The notes: generated from the sequence alone by a model not told the origin. A DNA stretch of 64,000 nucleotides from Epilithonimonas caeni DSM 17710 (GCF_000426465.1 NZ_AUFK01000013.1:476756-540755); one strand, 5' to 3'; shown: positions 35,228 to 44,816, numbered from the stretch's first letter. A program made the numbers and translations.

Positions 35228-36688
35228 TTACAAAGAGTAATTCGGAGCCTCTTGCGTAATAATCACGTCGTGTGGATGAGATTCTTTCAAACCACTTCCT
35301 GTAATCATTACTAGTTTTGAATCCTTTTGTAAGGCTTCAATATCTTTCGCTCCACAATAACCCATTCCAGCTCTTAGACCTCCAGTCAATTGGAAAATCA
35401 CGTCTTCCAATTTTCCTTTGTGCGGGACTCTGCCTTCGATTCCTTCCGGAACAAATTTTTTGGCTTCACTCTGGAAATAACGTTCTTTTCCGCCACGTTT
35501 CATTGCAGAAAGAGAACCCATTCCTTGATAGGATTTGAATTTTCTTCCCTGGAAAATAATTTCTTCTCCCGGTGCTTCATCAGTTCCGGCTAAAAGAGAT
35601 CCAAGCATTACTGCTCCGGCCCCACTTGCGATGGCTTTTACAATGTCGCCGGACAATTTGATTCCACCGTCTGCAATAACTGACACATTTTTCTTTTTAG
35701 CAAACTCGTAAACGTTATAGATTGCGGAGAGTTGAGGAACACCAACGCCGGCAACAACTCTGGTTGTACAGATAGAACCCGGTCCAACACCGACTTTAAG
35801 AACATTGGCGCCAGCTTTTATCAAATCTTTTGCAGCATCAGCCGTTACAATATTTCCACCAACGATATCCAGGTCTGGGAACGTTTTTCTTATTTCAGAA
35901 ATTTTGTCCAAAACACCTTTGGAATGTCCGTGTGCTGAGTCTATGGCAACAATATCAACACCGGCTTTTACTAATGCAGTGATTCTTTCAATCGTATCTT
36001 CGCCAACACCAACTCCGGCTCCGACAATTAGTCTTCCGTTCTGGTCTTTGTTGGCATTTGGATACTCCAACTGATTATCGATATCTTTTATAGTAATCAA
36101 TCCGACCAATTTATTTTTTTTGTCAACGATTGGAAGTTTCTCAATCCGATTCTTTAAAAGAATTTCTTTCGCTTTTTCAAGATTCGTGGTTTTATCAGAT
36201 GTGATAAGGTTTTCTTTTGTCATTATTTCCTCAACCTTAACTTCAAGGTTTTCTTGATATTTCACATCACGATTGGTAATGATTCCTATAAGGTAATTGT
36301 TTTTGTCAACGACAGGAAGTCCGGAAATTTTATATTTTGCCATCAGTTCTTTAGCTTCTGCCAAAGTATGGTCTTTTGACAAAGTTACCGGGTCGGCAAT
36401 CATTCCGTTTTCGGAACGTTTCACGCTGTTGACTTGTGATGCTTGCTCGGCAATTGTCATATTTTTGTGAATGAACCCAAGACCGCCAACTCTTGCCAGT
36501 GCAATCGCCAAATCAGCCTCTGTAACCGTATCCATTGCTGCGGAAACTATAGGAACATTGAGCGAAATTTTGTCTGTAAGTCTTGATCTTAGGGAAACCT
36601 GATTAGGTAAAACTTCTGAATAAGAAGGAACTAGAAGCACGTCATCGAAAGTGATGGCTGTCTCTACAATTTTGTTATGAATAGACAT
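35228..36688 (-). CDS. guaB: Inosine-5'-monophosphate dehydrogenase
   Basis: A 486-residue TIM-barrel enzyme oxidising IMP to XMP, the first step to [19 protein letters not shown] starts the barrel. A pair of CBS domains is inserted at about residues 95-205 ([20 protein letters not shown] and [20 protein letters not shown]). The catalytic loop [15 protein letters not shown] carries the nucleophilic Cys. The flap and C-terminal [12 protein letters not shown] region are intact. A TAATTTTG -7 box lies 14 bases before the ATG. Confidence 0.98.
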   Translation of the reverse strand: MSIHNKIVETAITFDDVLLVPSYSEVLPNQVSLRSRLTDKISLNVPIVSAAMDTVTEADLAIALARVGGLGFIHKNMTIAEQASQVNSVKRSENGMIADPVTLSKDHTLAEAKELMAKYKISGLPVVDKNNYLIGIITNRDVKYQENLEVKVEEIMTKENLITSDKTTNLEKAKEILLKNRIEKLPIVDKKNKLVGLITIKDIDNQLEYPNANKDQNGRLIVGAGVGVGEDTIERITALVKAGVDIVAIDSAHGHSKGVLDKISEIRKTFPDLDIVGGNIVTADAAKDLIKAGANVLKVGVGPGSICTTRVVAGVGVPQLSAIYNVYEFAKKKNVSVIADGGIKLSGDIVKAIASGAGAVMLGSLLAGTDEAPGEEIIFQGRKFKSYQGMGSLSAMKRGGKERYFQSEAKKFVPEGIEGRVPHKGKLEDVIFQLTGGLRAGMGYCGAKDIEALQKDSKLVMITGSGLKESHPHDVIITQEAPNYSL

Positions 36689-36702
36689 CTTTACTTTCTT
36701 TG

Positions 36703-36710
36703 CAAAATTA
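36703..36710 (-). promoter_or_regulatory. -7 box of guaB
   Basis: TAATTTTG on the minus strand, 14 bases before the guaB ATG. The -33 region has no TTTG. Confidence 0.45.
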
Positions 36711-36794
36711 AGCTATTTTTATGGAATTTGAAAATATCATAATTTATTTGATAAATAATTAATATTCAGAGAAATGATGACAGATTTAAATAAT

Positions 36795-36870
36795 TGATAA
36801 GTGATAGTTGATAACTGATTTTCAAATTCTTAGTAATATCAACTATCATTAATCGATTATCATTTATCAG
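36795..36870. repeat. A+T-rich imperfect inverted repeat (TGATAGTTGATA type)
   Basis: TTGATAAGTGATAGTTGATA on the left and ATCAACTATCATTAATC with TTATCATTTATCA on the right pair imperfectly. The same words occur at 51526-51555 and, weakly, near 18105. It lies between guaB and the barrel-protein gene and ends close to the latter's stop. Confidence 0.45.
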
Positions 36871-38477
36871 AATCTGCTGAGGATTCCCCAATGGATTTTT
36901 ACTTCATTGAATTTGAACGGATTACCTATTTCGTTTCCATTGGAAATTTGAAAACTCATCAAACCGACGGGAAGGAAAAAGTTGAAACCCAGACCTACAC
37001 TGTAGAGTTTTGGTGTAATTCCCAGAGCTTTGTTGGACATCTGCCCGTATTGCGCAAACAAATCGAAAAAGGCCTGGTCATTAACGAGATAGCGATATTC
37101 CGCACCGGCAAATGCATAAAAATCACTGACGAGACTCTGCTCATTGAAACCCCGAAGCGAGTTCCAGCCTCCGAACCGAAAGAGTTCGTTTGTCGATAAT
37201 TCGTTCTTGGAACTGAGTAAAGCTGATTCTCCCTTGATGTTGAGGAAATGATTTCCGGACAAATTGAAATTGTGTTCGGCAAAAAGAAAATACCGGATTT
37301 GGTCAAATTTCTCCTGCGTATCATCGTAAGTCGTTTTAAGGAAATCTGCTTCTACACGGATATTGCTTTTGTTGATAAATAGCGGAATGTCACTCCCTTC
37401 CTGATACTGATAATAAACACCGATCCCTTTTTTGCTGTAATCCCGACCGCTCGTATAAAGCGAATCCAGAATCGCAGAAGACTCGAAGGTGCCTTTGAGA
37501 CCGAGCTTTTGTTTCGGAGAAAGATGATAATAAACTGCCGGCAGAAATTTGACATTCGCAAAAGTGGAATCCTGACGGAAAATATTGACATTAACATTCA
37601 GACCAACGTTGCTCCCAAATGTGTAAGGAATATCAGTCTGCAAATCAAAAGTCTGACCTTTGTCGGGATTTCTCTGCCAATAAATGCCAATGCTTTCGAA
37701 GCTGTTGAACATATTTTTCATCTGGACATTCAAAGTTCCGTTGACTGTGAATTTTTCGGTTTTGTCATTTCCAAAACCAATCATTCCGTCAAAAGTATTG
37801 GTCTTTCGTTTTTGAGTAAAGAGAAAAACCTGTGTGGAATCTTTGGTAAATAACGTCTGCGGTGGTTTTTCCAAAGCGACAAACTGGTGATTCTGCAGAG
37901 ACTGATTCATAGAAACCAAGTTCTTGTCATCATAGTTCTTACCAAGATATTGCTTGTTGAGATTTTTAACGAATTGTTTCGGTAAACGTGTGTAACCTTT
38001 GAAAACAATACCGTCAATTTTTCTTTGAGAAGCAGGAACAACCGAGATTTTTACTGATGGAATTCCGTTTTCCATTTTCTGGAATTTGGTTTTCACACGG
38101 TTGAAAGCGAAACCTTTGTCACGATATTTTTGATTGATGTTTTTCTTAAGTGAATCTAAATTTTTGGTGTAGATCTCATTCTTCTGAAACTTCAAATCAT
38201 TAACCAGAGAATCTGAAAACTTAACATTGGCTTTGTTGAAGTTTGGACCTTTGTCGTAATAGATTTCGGTTCGGTTTTCTATTTTTTTTACGTCTTTTAA
38301 TTCTGTGAAGAAATAAGAATTTTCTGCCAGAGAATCCAGAAATTTGACTGCGTTTGCCGAATCGGAAACGATTTTTTTTACGTTGGTTTCTTTATCGATG
38401 AGCCAATATTCTTTTTTCTGCGCATAAGAAAATATACTCAGAAAAATTAGAAATATGTATAACAGCTTTTTCAACAT
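36867..38477 (-). CDS. BamA/TamA-like outer-membrane barrel protein
   Basis: A 536-residue protein with signal peptide MLKKLLYIFLIFLSIFSYAQ (start at 38477 chosen for this). The N-terminal half has one or two POTRA-like alpha/beta segments (about residues 80-200, FKGYTRLPKQFVKNLNKQYLG). The C-terminal half is a surface-antigen (D15-type) beta barrel with alternating strands, ending in the outer-membrane signature Phe (HWGILSRF). It is shorter than BamA, so it is an accessory Omp85 relative of unknown cargo. Confidence 0.8.
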   Translation of the reverse strand: MLKKLLYIFLIFLSIFSYAQKKEYWLIDKETNVKKIVSDSANAVKFLDSLAENSYFFTELKDVKKIENRTEIYYDKGPNFNKANVKFSDSLVNDLKFQKNEIYTKNLDSLKKNINQKYRDKGFAFNRVKTKFQKMENGIPSVKISVVPASQRKIDGIVFKGYTRLPKQFVKNLNKQYLGKNYDDKNLVSMNQSLQNHQFVALEKPPQTLFTKDSTQVFLFTQKRKTNTFDGMIGFGNDKTEKFTVNGTLNVQMKNMFNSFESIGIYWQRNPDKGQTFDLQTDIPYTFGSNVGLNVNVNIFRQDSTFANVKFLPAVYYHLSPKQKLGLKGTFESSAILDSLYTSGRDYSKKGIGVYYQYQEGSDIPLFINKSNIRVEADFLKTTYDDTQEKFDQIRYFLFAEHNFNLSGNHFLNIKGESALLSSKNELSTNELFRFGGWNSLRGFNEQSLVSDFYAFAGAEYRYLVNDQAFFDLFAQYGQMSNKALGITPKLYSVGLGFNFFLPVGLMSFQISNGNEIGNPFKFNEVKIHWGILSRF

Positions 38478-38480
38478 AGA

Positions 38481-38642
38481 TAAACGCAAAGTCCGCAAAG
38501 ATCTATTGCCAACTTCAAACTATTGGTTCGCAAAGGCGCTAAAGCTCAGCCAAGAAGAAAAAATCATTGCTAAGTTTACGCCTTTGCGAACCTAGAAATA
38601 TTCTCAATAATTTTAAAAAAATCTTTGCGGACTTTGCGTTTA
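38481..38642. repeat. MITE-like element with 22-base perfect inverted ends
   Basis: The outer arms 38481-38502 and 38621-38642 are perfect 22-base reverse complements (core AACGCAAAGTCCGCAAAG). Inside, 38525-38538 and 38579-38592 (GGTTCGCAAAGGCG / CGCCTTTGCGAACC) are a second perfect pair. It encodes nothing. Right-half copies occur at 45441-45512, 46925-47004 and 50141-50230. The left edge is 3 bases from the start codon of the barrel-protein gene. Confidence 0.75.
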
Positions 38643-38660
38643 AAAGTTTAAAACAAAAAA

Positions 38661-39455
38661 TCAATCCATTTTATTATACTTCTTCATCAGATTTTCATAA
38701 GTGCTCTGAGGAAGAATCCATTTGAGAGGAACACCAATCTTTTGTCCGAATTTTCCGAAATAATAGTGCGCTTTCCATTTTGATCTTCCTAAAAGCTGGT
38801 CCACATAAACCGCAACATCCAAAGGTTCGGTTCCATCCCCAACGTGGGAATTCATCAATGCATAGACTTTACCGAAGACATTTTTATACGCTTCGGAAAC
38901 TTTTGTTTTTACCCGGTTTTCTGCGATATTGGTTTTGATGTCGCCCAAATGAAGCGAGCAAACATGGATGTTCCAAGGATAAACTTCGTAACGCATTGCC
39001 TCTGTAACCTTGTCCAGTGCCGATTTGGAAGCGGAATAGAATCCTCGGAAAGGCAATCCCATTTCGGAGCCGATACTGGAAACATTGATGATTTTTCCGG
39101 ATTTCTGCTCCCGCATTTTCGGAAGAACCGCTGTCATCATCTGAACTGCGCCAATCAAATTAAGATTGAACAATTTCGTAATATCTTCTTTAGTAGAATC
39201 CTCAACTGCGCCAACCATTCCCATTCCGGCGTTATTTATCAGAACATCGATTCTGGCTTCTGTTTTTAATATTTCAGAAATGGCGTTATCGATTTGTTCT
39301 TTCTCCGTAATATCCGTTGGAATTGAAACGAAATAATCTGAGCTTACAATCTTTCTGCTCAATCCGTAAACTTTGTTGCCTTTCTTCCCGAAATATTCTG
39401 CCAAGGCAAACCCAATTCCGGATGAAGCGCCTGTGATGATGATAACTTTTGACAT
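38661..39455 (-). CDS. Short-chain dehydrogenase/reductase (SDR)
   Basis: A 264-residue classical SDR. Cofactor loop TGASSGIGFA is at about residues 8-17, NNAG at about 91-94, catalytic Ser in NVSSIGSEMG, and YSASKSALDK gives the Tyr-xxx-Lys pair. The C-terminal part (SKWKAHYYFGKFGQKIGVP) is basic. The substrate is unknown; relatives act on lipids or short alcohols. It begins one base after the aroA stop, so the two genes are cotranscribed, though no shikimate function is implied. Confidence 0.88.
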   Translation of the reverse strand: MSKVIIITGASSGIGFALAEYFGKKGNKVYGLSRKIVSSDYFVSIPTDITEKEQIDNAISEILKTEARIDVLINNAGMGMVGAVEDSTKEDITKLFNLNLIGAVQMMTAVLPKMREQKSGKIINVSSIGSEMGLPFRGFYSASKSALDKVTEAMRYEVYPWNIHVCSLHLGDIKTNIAENRVKTKVSEAYKNVFGKVYALMNSHVGDGTEPLDVAVYVDQLLGRSKWKAHYYFGKFGQKIGVPLKWILPQSTYENLMKKYNKMD

Positions 39456-39456
39456 A

Positions 39457-40680
39457 TTATTCAGTTTCTTGAGTTACAGTTCGGAAATCCTCCCAAAACT
39501 CGGGATAAGACTTCTCCACAACATCTTCATTCTCGATATTTAGTTCTTTAATCAAAGCAAACGGCGCAAAAGCCATTGCCATTCTGTGGTCGTTGTAGGT
39601 CGCAATAGAAATGTTTTCTTCCGGCTCTATAAATTCCGAAGATTCAATTTTATCAACAGTGATGTGGGTTTTTGCTCCAATTTTCAGTAATTCATTTTGA
39701 AGGGCAACCAATCTGTCTGTTTCTTTTACTTTCAAAGTATGAAGCCCGGTTATCACAAACGGAATTTTCAATGCAGTTGCAGTTACACAAAACGTTTGGG
39801 CAATGTCAGGGCAATCATTCATGTCCAGAGAAATCAATTCCGGATATTCGAAAGCAGGTTCCGGCAAAAGCGAAATCGAATTTTCTGCATAATCAGAAAC
39901 GGTGTTGATTCCGAAATATTTCCAATAGATCTCTTTGATCACGCTATCACCTTGCAAGGACAACGTGTAATAACTTTTTAAGGTAATCGATTTTCTGCCA
40001 ATTGCTACCAAAGAATAAAAATAAGAAGCTGAAGACCAGTCGCTTTCTACTTCGTAATGTTCTGTTCTGAAATTGTCTGAATGAGGAACGATTTCGATTG
40101 TATTTTCCGCAAAATGAGATTTGATTCCGATTTCGTTCAGGATTTTCAGAGTCATCTCGAGATAAGGTCGGGATGTGATTTCGCCTTCCAATTCTAATAT
40201 TAAACCATTCTCCAGTTTTCCTCCAATCAATATTAATGAAGTCAAAAACTGGCTGGAAACATTAGCCGAAATTTTTACCGAATTTTTCTCCAATTTCTTT
40301 CCGATGATCTGCAACGGCGGAAACCCTTCTTTCTCAAGATAAGTGATGTCGGCTCCAAGAGACTGAAGCGCATCCACCAAAGGTTTGATCGGACGGTTTT
40401 TCATCCTGTCAGAACCTGTCAAAATGGTTTTTCTTCCTTCGAAAATTGAATAATAAGAAGTCAGAAATCGCATTGCCGTTCCAGCGTGGTGAATATCAAT
40501 CACTTCGGAATCCGATTCCAGAGCTTTTTTAAGTAATGTGGTGTCCTGAGAATTGGAAAGATTGAGCATGTCAATATTACCAAACAATTTCCCTAAAATC
40601 AAAAGACGGTTCGAAATACTTTTCGAACCGGTAATTTGAATGTTTTTTCCGTCTATAAGTTCAGACTTTTTTATAATCAT
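39457..40680 (-). CDS. aroA: 3-phosphoshikimate 1-carboxyvinyltransferase (EPSP synthase)
   Basis: A 407-residue enzyme joining shikimate-3-phosphate and phosphoenolpyruvate in aromatic amino acid synthesis. GSKSISNRLLILGKL holds the S3P-binding Lys-Ser, HAGTAMRFLTSYYS corresponds to the LGNAGTAMR loop, SSQFLTSLILIGG and KVKETDRLVALQNELLKIGA are family stretches, and YNDHRMAMAFAPFAL is near the end. It is slightly shorter than the E. coli enzyme, as usual in Flavobacteriia. A heptamer tandem repeat lies just upstream of the ATG. Confidence 0.95.
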   Translation of the reverse strand: MIIKKSELIDGKNIQITGSKSISNRLLILGKLFGNIDMLNLSNSQDTTLLKKALESDSEVIDIHHAGTAMRFLTSYYSIFEGRKTILTGSDRMKNRPIKPLVDALQSLGADITYLEKEGFPPLQIIGKKLEKNSVKISANVSSQFLTSLILIGGKLENGLILELEGEITSRPYLEMTLKILNEIGIKSHFAENTIEIVPHSDNFRTEHYEVESDWSSASYFYSLVAIGRKSITLKSYYTLSLQGDSVIKEIYWKYFGINTVSDYAENSISLLPEPAFEYPELISLDMNDCPDIAQTFCVTATALKIPFVITGLHTLKVKETDRLVALQNELLKIGAKTHITVDKIESSEFIEPEENISIATYNDHRMAMAFAPFALIKELNIENEDVVEKSYPEFWEDFRTVTQETE

Positions 40681-40685
40681 AGTTT

Positions 40686-40718
40686 GTCAGATGTCAGATG
40701 TCAGATGTCAGATGTCAG
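40686..40718. repeat. Heptamer tandem repeat (GTCAGAT)
   Basis: Four full copies of GTCAGAT plus GTCAG, ending before the TTCTGACTTCGGACATCC stretch at 40731-40748. It starts 6 bases upstream of the aroA ATG, so copy-number change could alter aroA expression. Confidence 0.85.
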
Positions 40719-40758
40719 AATTGATAAAACTTCTGACTTCGGACATCCTGCTTCCAAC

Positions 40759-41085
40759 CTATTTTAATTTTTCGTTATTCTGATGTCGTTCTTTGTCCCT
40801 ATCAGTTTTGATTTTCATTTTTTTGTCAAAGGCTGATTGCAAATCGGTTCCGGTTTGATTGGCTAAACAAAGCGTTACAAAAAGCACATCAGCTAATTCT
40901 TCACCCAGATCCTTGGATTTATCGGACTCTTTTTCAGATTGTTCACCATATCTTCTGGCGATGATTCTGGCAACCTCGCCAACCTCTTCTGTTAGCATTG
41001 CCATATTCGTCAGCTCATTGAAATAACGGACACCGATGGTTTTTATCCATTCGTCCACCTGTTTTTGGAGTGTTGTGATTTCCAT
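40759..41085 (-). CDS. MazG-like nucleotide pyrophosphohydrolase
   Basis: A 108-residue all-alpha NTP pyrophosphatase. The metal-binding ExxE pairs are E33/E34 and E37 (LTEEVGEVARIIARRYGE) and E62/E63 with D66 (GEELADVLFVTLCLANQTG). The size fits single-domain MazG-like enzymes (such as RS21-C6 and dCTPase relatives) that clear non-canonical NTPs. Its start ATG overlaps the upstream lipoprotein stop as TAATG, indicating coupling. Confidence 0.88.
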   Translation of the reverse strand: MEITTLQKQVDEWIKTIGVRYFNELTNMAMLTEEVGEVARIIARRYGEQSEKESDKSKDLGEELADVLFVTLCLANQTGTDLQSAFDKKMKIKTDRDKERHQNNEKLK

Positions 41086-42473
41086 TATTGATAAGCACCA
41101 ATAGTTATTGGATTTGTTCTTGAAACTCCGACTATATCACTTGCAGTAACACCAGTAGCATTTGTTCCTTTTCCTCTTGCCGGCGAATCAGCTTTTACTC
41201 TTAAGTTCATTTTTTGAGTAAAATAATTCTGGAATTTTGGGTCTTCATTGGCTGTATTAGTATTACCAATGGTTAAACCAGAATTAGAAGTAAATTTCAA
41301 TAATGAATTTCTGAATTCATATTCAAAAGCTAAGATATTCCCATTAGATTTATTGATTGAAATCATATCAGGAGTATCTCCATAAATAATTGAATTGTTG
41401 ACATTTAATTTAAAATCTCCAATTTCAGATTCTCCATCTTCATTTTCCCACATATCACTTGCATAGATTCCCAAAGCGGACATCGAAGGATTCAAATTCC
41501 AGTAATTAGCAATCGTACAATAATTAAGTGTATAATTTCCACCTGCAGCAATCGCAAGGTCTGCTTCACCGCAGTTGTTCATCACAACATTGTTCATTGT
41601 AAGTTTGGAATGAATTCCATAAATACCAACATTTTGAAATGTATGGAAAATAGAATTGTTGATGGTTGCGTCATTCTTTTTCAGCTGAAGACCTACGTTT
41701 CCACCAAAAACTCTTGCATAATTCATATTAAGAAGAGAGCCTTCTTCCATTTTGATTCCGTTCCAATTGGCTGGCAAAGTATCGTATTTGGTATCACTTC
41801 TGTCACCCCGGAAAATTACTTCTTCGCCTAAAGCACCATTGATAGTCAAACTGGAATTTTTCTCAAAATTCATTCCGCTGTTTTTTCGGAAATAGACTTT
41901 GGTTCCTTTCTCCATTGTCAAGGTTTTACCTTCAGCAACATTTAGATCACCGAAAATCACTTTCACTTTATCTTTTGTCCAGGTTGTATTATCATTAATT
42001 GTTACGGGATTTTCACCGGTTTGGATAAAATATTCTGCATCCTGAACTACAGAGAAAAGGGTGACCTTTTGTTCACCGGCAGGCGAGCTGAAAATCACTT
42101 TGTCTTCGGCGATTGCTTCCGGAGCATTAGCAACCGGTGCGATTTCTACGAAAACATAGAGACTATCTTTTTTTCTCAGAGCCACATTTTCGAAACTCGT
42201 TCCGACTTTCCCATCTACATTGATTCTGTAAAGTGAACCACTTCCACCTTCCAAAGCTATTCTTGGAATTAGAACATCCTTGTTTTCATTATTATAAACC
42301 TTTACAGCATACGTTTCCGAACGCATCTGGTTGTAAACCGTATCACAGAAGACTGTGTCTGTAGAGAATCTCAAAAGTTGTGTCGGGGAATCAAAAGAAA
42401 TATCATCGCGGTTACAGCCTGCCAAAAGCAACAGAGACCAAAATGCGATGCCAAGAAATATTTTTAGTTTCAT
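41085..42473 (-). CDS. Beta-helix surface lipoprotein
   Basis: A 462-residue lipoprotein with signal MKLKIFLGIAFWSLLLLAGC (lipobox LLAGC). An Ig-like N-terminal part (about 30-150) is followed by a right-handed parallel beta-helix (about 160-430) with repeated turns such as NGIKMEEGSLLNMNYARV, NATINNSIFHTFQNVG-like and YTLNYCTIANYWN. The end DIVGVSRTNPITIGAYQ recalls choice-of-anchor Q proteins. It may bind or process extracellular polysaccharide. Overlaps the MazG gene by one base. Confidence 0.8.
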   Translation of the reverse strand: MKLKIFLGIAFWSLLLLAGCNRDDISFDSPTQLLRFSTDTVFCDTVYNQMRSETYAVKVYNNENKDVLIPRIALEGGSGSLYRINVDGKVGTSFENVALRKKDSLYVFVEIAPVANAPEAIAEDKVIFSSPAGEQKVTLFSVVQDAEYFIQTGENPVTINDNTTWTKDKVKVIFGDLNVAEGKTLTMEKGTKVYFRKNSGMNFEKNSSLTINGALGEEVIFRGDRSDTKYDTLPANWNGIKMEEGSLLNMNYARVFGGNVGLQLKKNDATINNSIFHTFQNVGIYGIHSKLTMNNVVMNNCGEADLAIAAGGNYTLNYCTIANYWNLNPSMSALGIYASDMWENEDGESEIGDFKLNVNNSIIYGDTPDMISINKSNGNILAFEYEFRNSLLKFTSNSGLTIGNTNTANEDPKFQNYFTQKMNLRVKADSPARGKGTNATGVTASDIVGVSRTNPITIGAYQ

Positions 42474-42565
42474 TTAAATCGTTTAATCTTCAAAACTACA
42501 AAATTTAAATTTTTATTTTGTAAAAGCTAAAATTTTCTTAAATAATTTTAATAGTCACAAAAACT

Positions 42566-42604
42566 AACTAACATTTGTTAGTTTAATAAAAAAGTGTATT
42601 TTTG
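42566..42604 (+). promoter_or_regulatory. Promoter with overlapping TetR-type operator
   Basis: TTTG at 42574-42577, 19-base spacer and TATTTTTG at 42597-42604 make a perfect Bacteroidota promoter. The -33 box sits inside the palindrome AACTAACA-TT-TGTTAGTT (42566-42583), a size and shape typical of TetR-family operators. The TetR gene two genes downstream is the natural candidate to bind it and block transcription. It drives the E1 gene starting at 42666. Confidence 0.7.
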
Positions 42605-42665
42605 AATAAATCACATTCAATATACCCAAACTGAGAATAATGGATTGAATGTCAAATGTTTAAAT

Positions 42666-44747
42666 ATGCAAATCACTGAAAAACATTTTTTAAACAAAGA
42701 AATTAGCCTGACGGATTTACTAAAATCAGCTTATCGTCTGATGTTTACGGCGAAAACAATGACCGATTTGTTCGAGCAGGAAAAAAAGACAACATCAAAA
42801 TATGTACACGCTACTTCCCGCGGACACGAGGCGATTCAGCTGGCATTGGGGATGCAGTTGTTGCCTCAGGATTTCGTGAGTCCTTATTATAGGGACGATT
42901 CTATTTTGCTTGGAATTGGAATCACGCCTTACGAATTGATGCTTCAGCTTTTAGCAAAACGTGACGATCCATTTTCTGGCGGAAGAACTTATTACGCTCA
43001 TCCAAGTTTGCGACGCGATGATTTTCCAAAAATGATTCACCAGAGTTCCGGAACAGGGATGCAGGCGATTCCAACAACTGGAATTGCTATGGGAATGAAA
43101 TACAAAGAAGAAACAGGGATTGCCGAAAATCTTGACGAAAAACCAATTGCAGTCTGCTCACTCGGAGACGCAAGTTGCACAGAAGGCGAAGTTTCGGAAG
43201 CTTTTCAAATGTCAGCATTGAAACAATTGCCGATCCTTTATCTCATTCAGGACAACGAATGGGATATTTCCGCCAGCGCGGACGAAATCAGAGCGCAGGA
43301 TATTACACAATATATGCAAGGTTTCAATGGTATCGAAACCAGAACCATTGACGGAACCGATTTTATTAGGTCTTATGAGGTCGTCAAAGAATGCATCAAA
43401 ATCATCCGTGAAGAAAGACGGCCAATGCTAATTCACGCCAAAGTTCCTTTGCTCAATCATCATACTTCTGGTGTAAGAAAAGAATGGTATAGGGATGACT
43501 TGGAAGAATGTGCGAAGAACGACCCACTAATTAAATTAAGAAACAAACTTTCAGAATTCAGTATAGAAGATTCTGAAGTTGAAACCATAGAAAAAGAAGT
43601 TGCAGAACTCGTAAGAACTGATTTCGAAAATGCCGTTTTGGCAGAAGACCCCAAACCGGAAGATGCTTACAAACACGATTTTGCACCAACGCCAATTACC
43701 GAAGAAAAAGGAGAGCGTTCCCCAAGCGGAAAAATCCCAACCGTAATGGTAGATTGCGCTTTATTTGCCATCAGAGAATTAATGACAAAACATCCGGAAG
43801 CCTTGTTATATGGTCAGGATGTTGGATTGAGATTAGGCGGGGTTTTCCGTGAAGCAATAACTCTGGCAGCGCAATTTGGAGAGAAAAGAGTTTTCAATAC
43901 ACCAATTCAGGAAGCGTTCATCGTAGGCTCAACAGTTGGGATGAGCGCCGTTGGACTGAAACCGATTGTCGAAGTCCAATTCGCAGATTACATTTGGCCA
44001 GGTTTGAATCAGTTATTTACAGAAGTTTCCAGAAGCTATTATTTGTCTAATGGAAAATGGCCGGTTTCGATGATTCTCCGAGTTCCGATTGGTGCTTACG
44101 GAAGTGGTGGACCATACCATTCAAGTTCGGTGGAAAGTGTTTTATGCAATATCAAAGGAATCAAAATCGCTTATCCATCAACCGGTGCAGATTTGAAAGG
44201 TTTGATGAAAGCTGCTTTCTACGACCCGAATCCGGTTGTGATGTTAGAGCACAAAGGATTGTATTGGTCAAAAATCGAAGGAACAGAAAATGCAAAAACG
44301 ATAGAACCGGACGAGGATTACATCATTCCGTTTGGAAAAGCAAGAGAAGTTTTGCTCTGCGAAAATCATCAGAACAAACCAACCTTAACCATCATTACTT
44401 ACGGAATGGGCGTTTATTGGGCTTCGAATGCAGCGAAAGCATTTGACGGTCAGATCGAAATCATCGATTTAAGAACGCTCGCACCGTTGGATGAAAACCG
44501 GGTTTTCGAAAGTGTTAAAAAACACAACCGATGCATCGTTTTGACAGAAGAGCCAGTGAATAATAGTTTTGCCCAAAGTTTGGCGGCGAGAATCGGTGAA
44601 AATTGTTTCAGACATCTGGATGCGCCTGTAAAAGTAGTTGGTGCAAAAAATCTTCCTGCGATTGCTATCAATTCCGAATTGGAGAAAGAGATGTTGCCGA
44701 ACACAGATAAATTAATTAAAGAAATAGAACAATTGTTGAAATACTAA
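42666..44747 (+). CDS. 2-oxoacid dehydrogenase E1, fused alpha and beta subunits
   Basis: A 693-residue thiamine diphosphate enzyme. The alpha part (about 1-330) has SRGHEAIQLALG, SSGTGMQAIPTTGIAMG and the ThDP motif GDASCTEGEVSEAF ... QDNEW. The beta part (about 360-693) has YGQDVGLRLGGVFREAITLA, TPIQEAFIVGSTVGMSAVGL and GGPYHSSSVESV. The ATG at 42666 is used rather than a TTG at 42645. Relatives decarboxylate branched-chain 2-oxoacids. Placement under a TetR-operator promoter in front of paa genes raises the possibility that it handles phenylpyruvate; no E2 or E3 gene is adjacent. Confidence 0.88.
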   Translation: MQITEKHFLNKEISLTDLLKSAYRLMFTAKTMTDLFEQEKKTTSKYVHATSRGHEAIQLALGMQLLPQDFVSPYYRDDSILLGIGITPYELMLQLLAKRDDPFSGGRTYYAHPSLRRDDFPKMIHQSSGTGMQAIPTTGIAMGMKYKEETGIAENLDEKPIAVCSLGDASCTEGEVSEAFQMSALKQLPILYLIQDNEWDISASADEIRAQDITQYMQGFNGIETRTIDGTDFIRSYEVVKECIKIIREERRPMLIHAKVPLLNHHTSGVRKEWYRDDLEECAKNDPLIKLRNKLSEFSIEDSEVETIEKEVAELVRTDFENAVLAEDPKPEDAYKHDFAPTPITEEKGERSPSGKIPTVMVDCALFAIRELMTKHPEALLYGQDVGLRLGGVFREAITLAAQFGEKRVFNTPIQEAFIVGSTVGMSAVGLKPIVEVQFADYIWPGLNQLFTEVSRSYYLSNGKWPVSMILRVPIGAYGSGGPYHSSSVESVLCNIKGIKIAYPSTGADLKGLMKAAFYDPNPVVMLEHKGLYWSKIEGTENAKTIEPDEDYIIPFGKAREVLLCENHQNKPTLTIITYGMGVYWASNAAKAFDGQIEIIDLRTLAPLDENRVFESVKKHNRCIVLTEEPVNNSFAQSLAARIGENCFRHLDAPVKVVGAKNLPAIAINSELEKEMLPNTDKLIKEIEQLLKY

Positions 44748-44812
44748 GCTCCATAGGAGCGAAATGTTTGTAGAATGATTTTTATTTGAAAAGGAACTCC
44801 GTAGGAGTGACA
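44747..44812. repeat. GCTCC-GTAGGAGC dispersed element, copy 1
   Basis: Two short hairpins (AGCTCCATAGGAGCG and AACTCCGTAGGAGTG) flank a TTTGTAGAA core. It overlaps the final A of the E1 stop and ends just before the TetR start. A second copy lies inside paaD at 49632-49703. Confidence 0.7.
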
Positions 44813-44816
44813 CAGA

